Shown: one piece after another, positions 1-5,544 of the stretch
Position numbering within the stretch: position 1 is the first letter of the stretch
Layout of the letters: each line of letters begins with the position of its first letter
From: Candidatus Methanocomedens sp.
Lineage (GTDB): Archaea; Halobacteriota; Methanosarcinia; Methanosarcinales; Methanocomedenaceae
Assembly: GCA_009649835.1 (NCBI GenBank)
Contig: PYCK01000161.1
Span: 1 to 10,987, forward strand
DNA: 10,987 bases
Direction: 5' to 3'
Notes under the pieces: model-generated
The model's input: only the letters and a program-made list of their open reading frames with translations
The model's database searches: none
What the model was told of the DNA's origin: nothing
Translations under genes and position numbers: made by a program

Positions 1-132
1 CAGGAGGAGCGTGAGGAGATCATAGATGTGGAACTGGATAAAGTAAAATTCTCATTGATGAACTTTTTTAATGATATCCAGGGACCTGCTGATCAAGAAA
101 ATGGAAAATTCAGACCGGATTTACAGGATTGA
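1..132 (+). CDS. 3' end of an unrecognised gene (partial)
   Basis: An open frame enters from the left edge and ends at TGA 130-132, giving 43 residues. It begins with a charged stretch (QEEREEIIDVELDKVKF) followed by a short hydrophobic part (SLMNFFNDIQ). I do not recognise the family. From about codon 31 onward the DNA is part of the 154-bp dispersed repeat, so the last 13 residues (about DQENGKFRPDLQD) and the stop codon are supplied by the repeat and not by the original gene. The native C-terminus may therefore have been replaced or extended. No start is visible. The acidic, helical character suggests the tail of a cytoplasmic protein, but nothing more can be said. Confidence 0.6.
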   Translation, partial: QEEREEIIDVELDKVKFSLMNFFNDIQGPADQENGKFRPDLQD

Positions 133-246
133 CAGGATACGATCCAATCCTGTAAATCCTGTAAATCCTGTCAAAAGATTTGATTGAAAGTAAGAAAATT
201 AGCTATATCGATATCAAAATGCGTTTATAATTTCCTATACGTCAAT
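93..246 (+). repeat. 154-bp dispersed hairpin repeat, copy 1
   Basis: This stretch aligns without gaps to 9547-9700, with about 19 differences in 154 positions by hand count (near 88% identity). Its core is a long inverted repeat: 117-138 pairs with 147-168 (21 of 22 pairs) around an 8-base loop, built from the word ACAGGAT used several times. After the hairpin come a conserved AT-rich tail with GATATC and a CCTATACG motif. No open frame is conserved between the copies, and no transposase is seen. It resembles a non-autonomous, MITE-like or palindromic dispersed element. No target-site duplication could be recognised. Confidence 0.85.
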
Positions 247-315
247 AAAATGCTCGCTAACGTTCGCATTTTCTAAGCCTGCAGGAAAGTTTATACTTCC
301 CTATACGTTAAAAAA
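223..315 (+). repeat. Direct repeat of the element's tail, with a small palindrome between
   Basis: The tail of copy 1 (223-250, GTTTATAATTTCCTATACGT and following bases) recurs at 289-315 (GTTTATACTTCCCTATACGT) with few changes. Between the two lies a stem AAAATGC/GCATTTT (247-253 and 266-272) around a 12-base loop that contains AACGTT, followed by more T. This looks like a second repeat unit nested against the first. The second tail contains TTTATA at 290-295 and could also serve as a promoter element for the gene to its right. Confidence 0.5.
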
Positions 316-415
316 CCAAAGACACAAAATGCTTAATACTGACAAGGGCGTAAATAAATCAAATTTTAACGCCACAGGCATTAAGTGCCTGAAATATATC
401 CCAGGAATATATTCT

Positions 416-934
416 ATGATTGTTTCAATGGACCTTGAGTTGAAGGATAGACCCGGCCAGCTTGTCCAGGCCCTCAAACCACTTTCCACGTTCGGTGCCA
501 ATATAATGAGTGTCCTGCACCACCACGACCAGCGTACACCCAGGGGTGCCATACCTGTACAGGTCGTTTTCCAGTTGACCAACGGAAAATTAAATGATAT
601 CATTGCCGAACTGGAAGAAGGAGGGGTCCGTATAGTATGTGTGGGAAAAAAACTAATGTACGAAGAAGTGACAGTCATCCTTATAGGCCACATAGTCCAC
701 AGTGACATGGGTGATACCATTGACCAGATCGACAGCACTGGCTTTGCCGAAGTTGTGAGCCTGTCCATCTCCATGCCCGCGATAAATGAACCCTCATCAG
801 CATCCCTGGTTATAAATGCAGTAGATATGGCACAACTTGGTAAAGCACTGGACATATTAAGACGGGTTGCCTTGGAAAAGGACCTGCTGGTCATCGAACC
901 CATAGAAAAGGATCAATTATCGGTGAAAACATGA
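416..934 (+). CDS. Tandem ACT-domain protein, probable regulatory partner of homoserine dehydrogenase
   Basis: The product is 172 residues from this start. Residues about 3-70 (LELKDRPGQLVQALKPLS, then strands ending VQVVFQL) form one ACT-type beta-alpha-beta fold. Residues about 85-165 (VTVILIGHIV to LLVIEP) look like a second. ACT domains bind amino acids and control biosynthetic enzymes. The stop overlaps the start of homoserine dehydrogenase (ATGA, 931-934), so the two are probably translationally coupled. The dehydrogenase itself lacks a C-terminal ACT domain, so this protein may supply feedback control, for example by threonine; that role is inference. The frame is open back to an ATG at 329, but the extra 29 residues (LNTDKGVNKSNF...) do not look like ACT sequence. 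A third candidate ATG is at 428. No convincing Shine-Dalgarno site decides the start. Confidence 0.88.
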   Translation: MIVSMDLELKDRPGQLVQALKPLSTFGANIMSVLHHHDQRTPRGAIPVQVVFQLTNGKLNDIIAELEEGGVRIVCVGKKLMYEEVTVILIGHIVHSDMGDTIDQIDSTGFAEVVSLSISMPAINEPSSASLVINAVDMAQLGKALDILRRVALEKDLLVIEPIEKDQLSVKT

Positions 935-1941
935 AGACCATAAGACTTTCCATAATCGGGTTCGGGGCTGTGGGCCAGGGCATAGCTAATGCATTATTAC
1001 AAAAACAGGAATACCTGGAAAGTGCAGGTTTAAACCTCAAAGTAGTTGCAATATCTGACAGCCATGGTGCATGCATCGACCTTGATGGAGTAGACCTTGA
1101 GGCTGCAATTGAAAGGAAAAAGGAATCTGGTTCGATTGCCACATCTGGTGTTATGTCACTTGAAGTGATCAGGGATGTGGATCATGAACTGGTAGTGGAA
1201 GTTACCCCGACAAATATAGATAACGGGGAACCTGGTCTTACCTATATGCTGGAGGCATTCAGGCATGGGCGGCATGTGGTGACCTCCAATAAAGGTCCGC
1301 TGGCACTCAAGTACAGCCAGTTATGTGATGAAGCAAAAAAGAATGCTGTTCATTTCAGGTATGAAGCGACAGTGGGCGGTGCCATGCCAATATTGAACCT
1401 GGCACAGGATGCCCTGGCAGGCAACAAGATCATTGCTATAGAAGGGATATTGAACGGTACCTGCAACTACATACTCAGCCGGATGACAGAGGAAGGCTTA
1501 TCATACCAGCACGTACTGGGTGAGGCCCAGGAACTGGGCTATGCAGAAACCGATCCCACCTACGATGTTGAAGGTATCGATGCCGCATGTAAACTTGTCA
1601 TACTGGCAAATTCCATTTTCGGGATGGATGTGACCTACAATAATGTAGAGGTCACAGGCATCACCAGGATCACACCCGAAGCCCTCACCCTGGCAGGGGA
1701 CGAAGGGATGGTTATCAAGCTTATTGGAGAGGTGAAAGACGGTGAGAATGGCGAAATTATGGTCTCACCCAAGCTTGTGCCTGAACAACATCCACTTGCA
1801 GTGGGAGGCACACTTAACGTAGCCTTGTTAAAGACCGATATGGCAGGTCCTGTATGTGTGACCGGTAAAGGTGCCGGGTCAATGGAGACTGCCAGTGCCA
1901 TATTGAGCGATATTATCGCAATTTGCAAAAACAGCCATTGA
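931..1941 (+). CDS. hom: Homoserine dehydrogenase
   Basis: This 336-residue enzyme reduces aspartate semialdehyde to homoserine with NAD(P)H, at the branch to threonine and methionine (EC 1.1.1.3). The N-terminal Rossmann fold shows IIGFGAVGQG at residues 8-17. NK at 120-121 is the conserved cofactor/active-site lysine region. The catalytic domain has GGAMPILNLAQDALAG (149-164), EGILNGTCNYILS (171-183) and GYAETDPTYDVEGIDAACKL (203-222). E206, D217 and K221 match the substrate-binding and catalytic residues known for the family. The length is that of the short monofunctional form without a fused aspartokinase or C-terminal ACT domain. The start ATG overlaps the preceding ACT gene's stop, and the PUA gene follows after 12 bases, so all three are likely one operon. 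Confidence 0.96.
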   Translation: MKTIRLSIIGFGAVGQGIANALLQKQEYLESAGLNLKVVAISDSHGACIDLDGVDLEAAIERKKESGSIATSGVMSLEVIRDVDHELVVEVTPTNIDNGEPGLTYMLEAFRHGRHVVTSNKGPLALKYSQLCDEAKKNAVHFRYEATVGGAMPILNLAQDALAGNKIIAIEGILNGTCNYILSRMTEEGLSYQHVLGEAQELGYAETDPTYDVEGIDAACKLVILANSIFGMDVTYNNVEVTGITRITPEALTLAGDEGMVIKLIGEVKDGENGEIMVSPKLVPEQHPLAVGGTLNVALLKTDMAGPVCVTGKGAGSMETASAILSDIIAICKNSH

Positions 1942-1953
1942 GGGGCTATATTC

Positions 1954-2421
1954 TTGAGTTTTATGTCCAGCAACCTTAAACGTGTCAGGACCATTGCGGA
2001 TTTCCAGTTCGGCAGGGGGGCAGGCCGTGCCCTGTTCCCTGACGATTCAGAGTTTCTCATGTCCAGGACCAACAGGATCAGGCAGGTAAGTTCTAACGGG
2101 ACCAGGATCGCCACTGTCCGCGCCAGGGACGGACTCCTTACATTAAGCATGAAAGGTGCCCTGAGCCTGCATGATTTCCTGGAATTGCCTGCATATCGGG
2201 TCACTGTACATGCAGATGCAGTACCCTTTGTCCTTAAAGGCAAAACCCTGTTTGCCAAACATGTCATTGACGTTGACCCTTCTATCAGGGCCATGGATGA
2301 AGTACTGCTGGTGGATCTGGAAAACAACCTGCTTGTAACAGGACAGGCGCTACTTTGCGCAGCCGAGATGAAGGATTTTAACCGCGGGGCTGCTGTTGCA
2401 GTGAGAAAAAGTAAGGGTTAG
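1954..2421 (+). CDS. PUA-domain RNA-binding protein
   Basis: The product is 155 residues. The N-terminal part (about 10-75) contains IADFQFGRGAGRALF and RTNRIRQV, typical of the archaeal domain that precedes PUA. Residues about 78-152 form a PUA domain: YRVTVHADAVPFVLKGKTLF, VDPSIRAMDEVLLVD, LLVTGQALL, EMKDFNRGAAVAVR. PUA domains bind structured RNA, and this architecture resembles the C-terminal part of archaeosine tRNA-guanine transglycosylase and stand-alone archaeal proteins of the same type. The exact RNA target is unknown, and no catalytic domain is present. The TTG start at 1954 is preferred because GAGGGG (1940-1945) lies at Shine-Dalgarno distance; an in-frame ATG at 1963 is too far from it. 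The gene follows homoserine dehydrogenase closely and is probably cotranscribed, though no metabolic link is obvious. Confidence 0.88.
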   Translation: MSFMSSNLKRVRTIADFQFGRGAGRALFPDDSEFLMSRTNRIRQVSSNGTRIATVRARDGLLTLSMKGALSLHDFLELPAYRVTVHADAVPFVLKGKTLFAKHVIDVDPSIRAMDEVLLVDLENNLLVTGQALLCAAEMKDFNRGAAVAVRKSKG

Positions 2422-2464
2422 GAAAAGCAAAGGTTAGGAAAGGCAAAGGTTAGGAAAGGCAAGG
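2417..2464 (+). repeat. 16-bp tandem repeat, three units
   Basis: GTTAGGAAAAGCAAAG (2417-2432), GTTAGGAAAGGCAAAG (2433-2448) and GTTAGGAAAGGCAAGG (2449-2464) are adjacent copies that differ at one or two positions. The first unit contains the stop codon of the PUA gene. A decayed continuation (TAAAGCAGGGATTAAG) follows. It lies between convergent genes, and no function is evident. Confidence 0.85.
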
Positions 2465-2503
2465 TAAAGCAGGGATTAAGAAAAAAAATCTCAAAACGTC
2501 GGC

Positions 2504-3032
2504 TTAAAGTGTCACTTTGATAATAAACTCGCACTGGTCGTCTTCATGGCATTTCTTATTAGGCTGCATGACACTTACCTCAGGATTTACAGCGTGTGCC
2601 ATACCCTTGAAATAATTCCTGCACACTACGATATTAGGTACAATACCCACAAGTACATCTTTAAAAGGACACTCATATATTTTCAGGGACGCTGTGGTAT
2701 TTTTTTCTGACATGATATCTGTATCGATGCCGTTTAGCAAGCACATCATTTCTATAGGTTCAAGGCATGATCTTGGTGTATCTTTCTTGATGTGGAGTGT
2801 GCTTTTCAAATTATTTGAGTCCTCTTTACCAAGCTGGTAGCATATATCTTCGATAACAGGAAGGGTCTGTGACCGGAACTGGTCCATAAGTCTTGTTATG
2901 GCCTCGGTTAATATCCTTGAGTTCAACAGGTTTTCCTGAAAATTTGATTTCGACGGAATCCCTAAAAGCTTCCAGTTCCTTGCGAATCGTTCTCGCCTGT
3001 CTGTTGATCTTCCTTCCATTTATTATCCCCAT
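2504..3032 (-). CDS. V4R-like (4-vinyl reductase-type) domain protein with an apparent frameshift
   Basis: The C-terminal frame (to stop 2504) encodes SRILTEAITRLMDQF onward and ends with CPFKDVLVGIVPNIVVC, GMAHAVNP and KKCHEDDQCEFIIKV. This cysteine and C-x-x-GD-like-x-x-CEF pattern resembles V4R small-ligand or hydrocarbon-binding domains. The natural N-terminus seems to be in another frame, starting at ATG 3032 (MGIINGRKINRQARTIRKEL...AFRDSVEIKFSGKP). That frame loses sense after about 2905 and stops near 2826. The frame used upstream of the junction in the C-terminal ORF (from 3019: RSTDRRERFARNWK) looks like out-of-frame translation. One extra base near 2900-2935 would explain this; the joined protein would be about 175 residues. 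It is downstream of, and 4 bases from, the membrane-protein gene, so it is likely the third operon member. The alternative is a single CDS 2504-3019. The family assignment is tentative; a thiazoline-carboxylate hydrolase-like family is another option. Confidence 0.6.
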
Positions 3033-3036
3033 TTAC

Positions 3037-3315
3037 TTACGACTTCAATGCCGAATACAGCATTATCAGTATACCTGGGATTTCCACTAATAAAGCAATT
3101 GTCCGGGCAGTTTCTGAAGACATACCAGGTAAAACTACAGAAGCAAGGATATCGAAATTACTGCCGAATATCAGGATAAATAATCCGATCGCCAAAATCA
3201 ATAAGTTTTTCTGTTTCGTTTTTCCATAAGCTTCATAAATGAATAATATGAATGTCCCGCCAAGAAGATATACTATCACAGTCAGGATCATAACTGTTTC
3301 CAGACCTAAAATCAT
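3037..3315 (-). CDS. Small three-helix membrane protein, DUF7521-like
   Basis: This 92-residue protein has three hydrophobic segments (about 5-27, 37-61 and 70-90). A short positively charged loop, YGKTKQKN, lies between the first two. Small archaeal proteins of this shape (DUF7521) are typically encoded next to transcription regulators, as here. Function is unknown; a role in membrane signal sensing together with the regulator is only a guess. Its Shine-Dalgarno sequence AGGAGG lies inside the last codons of the upstream regulator gene, and only one base separates that stop from this ATG, so the two genes are translationally linked. The V4R-like gene follows after 4 bases. Confidence 0.78.
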   Translation of the reverse strand: MILGLETVMILTVIVYLLGGTFILFIYEAYGKTKQKNLLILAIGLFILIFGSNFDILASVVLPGMSSETARTIALLVEIPGILIMLYSALKS

Positions 3316-3316
3316 T

Positions 3317-3775
3317 TTACTTTACCTCCTTTATTAAAATGTTACATGCTTTTTCTTTATGCCTTTTTGTAGTGATCAGGCTGCTTGACCCGAGTACCCC
3401 ATCTATTTCATTGATTATGCGAAGTACATTGTTCTTAAGGGAATTTATGTCAAATGTCCTTACTTTTAAAAACAGGTCATAGGGTTCCAGCAGTTCATAT
3501 ATCTCAAGTATATCTTCGATATCATTGAGCTTGTTGATTATATTGATCCTGCGGCTTGAGTCTATGTTAAGGCCGATGAATGTGGTAATGTTGAGATCAA
3601 GTTTGGACGGGTCAGTTATTATTGTAAAATTCTCAATTATACCTTCGGATTCAAGGTTCTTAATGCGTTTGTGGATGGTAGAAGTGGCAACTCCAAGTTC
3701 TTTTGACATGTCGGTACTGTGCATCCGGCCATTCCTTGAAAGAAATTTAAGAATAAAAATATCCAATTCATCCAT
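3317..3775 (-). CDS. Lrp/AsnC family transcription regulator
   Basis: The product is 152 residues, the usual length for the family. Residues 3-50 form the AsnC-type winged helix: LDIFILKFLSRNGRMHSTDM, then ELGVATSTIHKRIKNLESEG with the recognition helix. Residues about 65-140 form the RAM ligand-binding domain (TTFIGLNID, YELLEPYDLFLKVRTFD, VLGSSSLITTK). These proteins are cytoplasmic, form dimers or octamers and control amino-acid or nitrogen-related genes, often their own operon. It is first in an operon with a membrane protein and a V4R-like protein, and is divergent from pdxS across a 292-base spacer, so it may act on either promoter; this is inference. The ligand cannot be read from the sequence. 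Confidence 0.93.
   Translation of the reverse strand: MDELDIFILKFLSRNGRMHSTDMSKELGVATSTIHKRIKNLESEGIIENFTIITDPSKLDLNITTFIGLNIDSSRRINIINKLNDIEDILEIYELLEPYDLFLKVRTFDINSLKNNVLRIINEIDGVLGSSSLITTKRHKEKACNILIKEVK
3325..3331 (-). promoter_or_regulatory. Strong ribosome binding site for the DUF7521-like gene
   Basis: Read on the minus strand, AGGAGGTAAAGTAAAATG places a full AGGAGG about 10 bases before the ATG at 3315. It overlaps the final codons (KEVK) of the Lrp-type gene, which fixes the start and shows tight operon packing. Confidence 0.8.
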
Positions 3776-3803
3776 AATTAAACAGAATATTTTACACTAA
3801 TAC

Positions 3804-3814
3804 AATATAAAAAT
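3804..3814 (-). promoter_or_regulatory. TATA box of the Lrp-family operon
   Basis: On the minus strand the sequence GAAATTTTTATATTG puts a TATA element (TTTTTATATT) with a purine-rich BRE-like flank about 30-39 bases before the ATG at 3775. Archaeal start sites lie about 25 bases after TATA, so the mRNA would have a very short leader. Confidence 0.5.
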
Positions 3815-3846
3815 TTCGACAAATCAAGCAAAATCAAAAAAAAATG

Positions 3847-3908
3847 GTGCAAAATGAGTGATTATGGAGTTTTATGTTTCAGATTGTATAAATATATAAA
3901 GTTTGCAC
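3847..3908. promoter_or_regulatory. Divergent spacer with inverted GTGCAAA/TTTGCAC sites and a TATA element
   Basis: GTGCAAA (3847-3853) and TTTGCAC (3902-3908) form separated inverted copies. Between them, directly next to the second copy, lies TATAAATATATAAAG (3887-3901), a possible rightward promoter. The layout would suit a regulator binding between the lrp-type gene and pdxS. Seven-base matches in AT-rich DNA can be chance. Confidence 0.3.
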
Positions 3909-4002
3909 TTTTTTTGGTAATAGAAAGCAAGTTTTATCATTTATCATATTAGATTAACCTGGATAATATGGATACATCCTTACATGAGTATTCTGAATTA
4001 TA

Positions 4003-4011
4003 CTTTATATG
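4003..4011 (+). promoter_or_regulatory. Likely TATA box of pdxS
   Basis: CTTTATATG lies about 60 bases before the pdxS ATG. With initiation about 25 bases downstream, the leader would be near 34 bases and would include the GAAGGTTGAT ribosome site. The TATA-like run at 3887-3901 is an alternative that would give a leader over 140 bases. Confidence 0.4.
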
Positions 4012-4067
4012 CTGCCAGAAGTAAAGATAATAGGCATGAATGACATTGAGACTGAAGGTTGATAAAA

Positions 4068-4964
4068 ATGGAACTTGAAAAATTACGACACGGTACTGAA
4101 CTATTAAAACGCGGGTTTGCCAAAATGCAAAAGGGCGGGGTCATCATGGATGTAACTACTCCGGAAGAGGCGCATATAGCAGAAGATGCCGGGGCTGTTG
4201 CTGTCATGGCCCTGCACATGGTTCCGGCCGATATCAGGAAAACGGGCGGAGTGGCACGGATGGCTGATCCGCAGATCATTGCCGAGATCATTGATTCTGT
4301 CACCATACCTGTCATGGCAAAGGCCCGTATCGGGCATTTTGTGGAAGCTGAGATATTGCAAGCTTTAGGCGCGGATATGATCGATGAGTCAGAAGTGCTT
4401 ACACCGGCTGACGATAAATACCACATAGATAAAAGGAACTTCACCATACCCTTCGTATGCGGAGCACGGGACCTGGGCGAAGCCCTGCGCAGGATACACG
4501 AAGGAGCGGCCATGATACGCACTAAAGGCGAGGCCGGCACTGGTGATGTGAGCGAAGCTGTGCGGCACATGCGCCAGATCAACGAGCAGATTGGTAAGTT
4601 AAAGGGCATGGACCTTCATGAAATGGAACGCTTAGCCCGTGAGATCGAGGCTCCGATCGAACTGGTTGTGGAGACCGCCCAACGACAGCGCCTTCCAGTA
4701 GTGAACTTTGCAGCCGGGGGTGTTGCCACTCCTGCAGATGCGGCATTGATGATGAAGCTGGGTGTTGATGGTGTTTTCGTAGGCAGTGGTATTTTCAAAT
4801 CCGAGAATCCGTCCATGATGGCCTCGGCCATTGTAGAAGCTGTTAATAATTTTGACAATCCCGGTGTACTGGCCGAGATTTCCAAGGGTCTGGGCGGCCA
4901 GATGAAAGGTATCAGTATAAGCAGCATTCCCGAACAGGAAATACTGCAGACCCGAGGGTGGTAA
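4068..4964 (+). CDS. pdxS: Pyridoxal 5'-phosphate synthase subunit PdxS
   Basis: The product is 298 residues. PdxS makes pyridoxal 5'-phosphate from ribose 5-phosphate, glyceraldehyde 3-phosphate and ammonia (EC 4.3.3.6). The ammonia comes from the glutaminase PdxT, which is not in this window. The TIM-barrel sequence is highly conserved: LRHGTELLKRGFAKMQKGGV (6-25), D28, VARMADP (62-68), VMAKARIGHFVEAEIL (82-97) with K85 as the ribose Schiff-base lysine, CGARDLGEALRR (131-142), and IRTKGEAGTGDV (150-161) with the second lysine K153. The C-terminal half has PVVNFAAGGVATPADAALMM and DGVFVGSGIFKSENP. The ATG at 4068 fits the family N-terminus (MxLEKLRHGTELL), preceded by AAGGTTGAT; an in-frame TTG at 4059 would add only three residues. 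It appears to be a single-gene unit. Confidence 0.97.
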   Translation: MELEKLRHGTELLKRGFAKMQKGGVIMDVTTPEEAHIAEDAGAVAVMALHMVPADIRKTGGVARMADPQIIAEIIDSVTIPVMAKARIGHFVEAEILQALGADMIDESEVLTPADDKYHIDKRNFTIPFVCGARDLGEALRRIHEGAAMIRTKGEAGTGDVSEAVRHMRQINEQIGKLKGMDLHEMERLAREIEAPIELVVETAQRQRLPVVNFAAGGVATPADAALMMKLGVDGVFVGSGIFKSENPSMMASAIVEAVNNFDNPGVLAEISKGLGGQMKGISISSIPEQEILQTRGW

Positions 4965-4973
4965 TTACCACCC
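4956..4973 (+). terminator. Perfect 18-bp palindrome across the pdxS stop codon
   Basis: GGGTGGTAATTACCACCC is fully self-complementary, contains the TAA stop (4962-4964), and is followed by ACTTTACTTATTT. It could help end pdxS transcription or protect the mRNA 3' end. The T tract is weak, so its role as terminator is uncertain. Confidence 0.4.
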
Positions 4974-5016
4974 ACTTTACTTATTTCATACGATGACTGT
5001 AGAAAAAATCGACAAC

Positions 5017-5025
5017 TATTTAAGG
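5017..5025 (+). promoter_or_regulatory. Possible TATA box of the small cysteine-containing protein
   Basis: TATTTAAGG lies about 50 bases before the ATG at 5072, a workable distance for an archaeal promoter with a leader of about 25 bases. Confidence 0.3.
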
Positions 5026-5071
5026 CATAATACATGTTGGCTTTTTAGAGTGCAATGTATAGAATAATGGT

Positions 5072-5218
5072 ATGAATATCATGAAATGTAAAATCGAAAA
5101 ATGTGATGAACACAAATCTTCCCTGTTGGTCGACAAGAAAAACATTGACAAGAGCTGGGAAGATGAATTGAGCCAGTGGATAATAGAAGAGTTCTACTCC
5201 CCATACCAGGCATCCTGA
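5072..5218 (+). CDS. Small uncharacterised protein with C-x5-C-x3-H
   Basis: An open frame of 48 codons begins MNIMKCKIEKCDEHKSS and ends WIIEEFYSPYQAS; a second in-frame ATG is at 5081. The N-terminal C6, C11 and H14 could be part of a metal site but are too few for a confident zinc finger. The C-terminal half (SWEDELSQWIIEEF) is amphipathic and helical. I know no family for it. It lies between pdxS and another tiny gene, in the same direction, with its own possible TATA element. Sense-like amino acid content supports translation, but no strong Shine-Dalgarno site is present. Confidence 0.45.
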   Translation: MNIMKCKIEKCDEHKSSLLVDKKNIDKSWEDELSQWIIEEFYSPYQAS

Positions 5219-5246
5219 AGTATATTTTGGGATTCAATTATTTGAC

Positions 5247-5254
5247 ATTATATC
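5247..5254 (+). promoter_or_regulatory. Possible TATA box of the zinc-finger gene
   Basis: ATTATATC lies about 30 bases before the TTG start at 5283, which would give a nearly leaderless mRNA. Confidence 0.35.
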
Positions 5255-5282
5255 AATTAACCACTATTGATGGCGATATATC

Positions 5283-5453
5283 TTGGAATTAAAAGGAATC
5301 TGCAGTATATGTCACCATTCGGCTACAATGTTTACCTGCCAGTTGTGTGGCCGTCTCGTATGTAGCAATTGCTTTGATACTACAAGGGGAGTCTGTGTCC
5401 AGTGCAAAGGTGGATATGGGCTGGGTTCTGTAGATACTGTATTCAGTGAATAA
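5283..5453 (+). CDS. Small zinc-finger protein (HIT/B-box-like cysteine pattern)
   Basis: The 56-residue product reads CSICHHSATMFTCQLCGRLV and continues CSNCFDTTRGVCVQCKGG. Cysteines occur as CxxC (residues 7 and 10), CxxC (18 and 21), CxxC (26 and 29) and CxxC (36 and 39), with HH at 11-12. This cross-brace arrangement resembles zf-HIT or B-box fingers and should bind one or two zinc ions. Small archaeal proteins of this kind are presumed adaptors; no function is known. The only start available before an upstream in-frame stop is TTG at 5283 (an ATG at residue 15 would lose the first cysteine pair), consistent with leaderless translation. It is easily missed because of its size. A T5 tract follows the stop. 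Confidence 0.7.
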   Translation: MELKGICSICHHSATMFTCQLCGRLVCSNCFDTTRGVCVQCKGGYGLGSVDTVFSE

Positions 5454-5523
5454 TCTTTTTCATCACCCAATGTGCAGCCCATACAGCCCTGTTCTATAGA
5501 TACCATATCAGTAAATAATGTTA
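5422..5523 (+). repeat. Imperfect direct duplication of the zinc-finger gene's 3' end
   Basis: The last codons plus stop (GTTCTGTAGATACTGTATTC AGTGAATAATC, about 5425-5455) recur as GTTCTATAGATACCATA TCAGTAAATAATG (about 5492-5520). The copy has no open frame with the finger, so it looks like a decayed partial duplication just after the gene. Confidence 0.45.
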
Positions 5524-5544
5524 CATTTCTATCGAATAAGCAGG

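Noticed and set aside
118..173. Possible CRISPR array suggested by repeated ACAGGAT/ATCCTGT words
   Set aside because: The words form one inverted-repeat hairpin with no regular unique spacers, and the whole unit recurs as a 154-bp element.
301..903. Long minus-strand open frame opposite the ACT-domain gene
   Set aside because: It is rich in S, M and P with no recognisable domain, and lies antisense to a clear ACT gene. It is a frame shadow.
3984..4043. A 19-codon open frame (starts MSILNYTLYAAR) in the pdxS leader, a possible upstream ORF
   Set aside because: The likely pdxS promoter lies inside it, it has no ribosome site, and its composition is unremarkable. Chance is the simplest explanation.
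3998..4609. Long minus-strand frame opposite pdxS
   Set aside because: It is antisense to highly conserved PdxS sequence and has no domain pattern.
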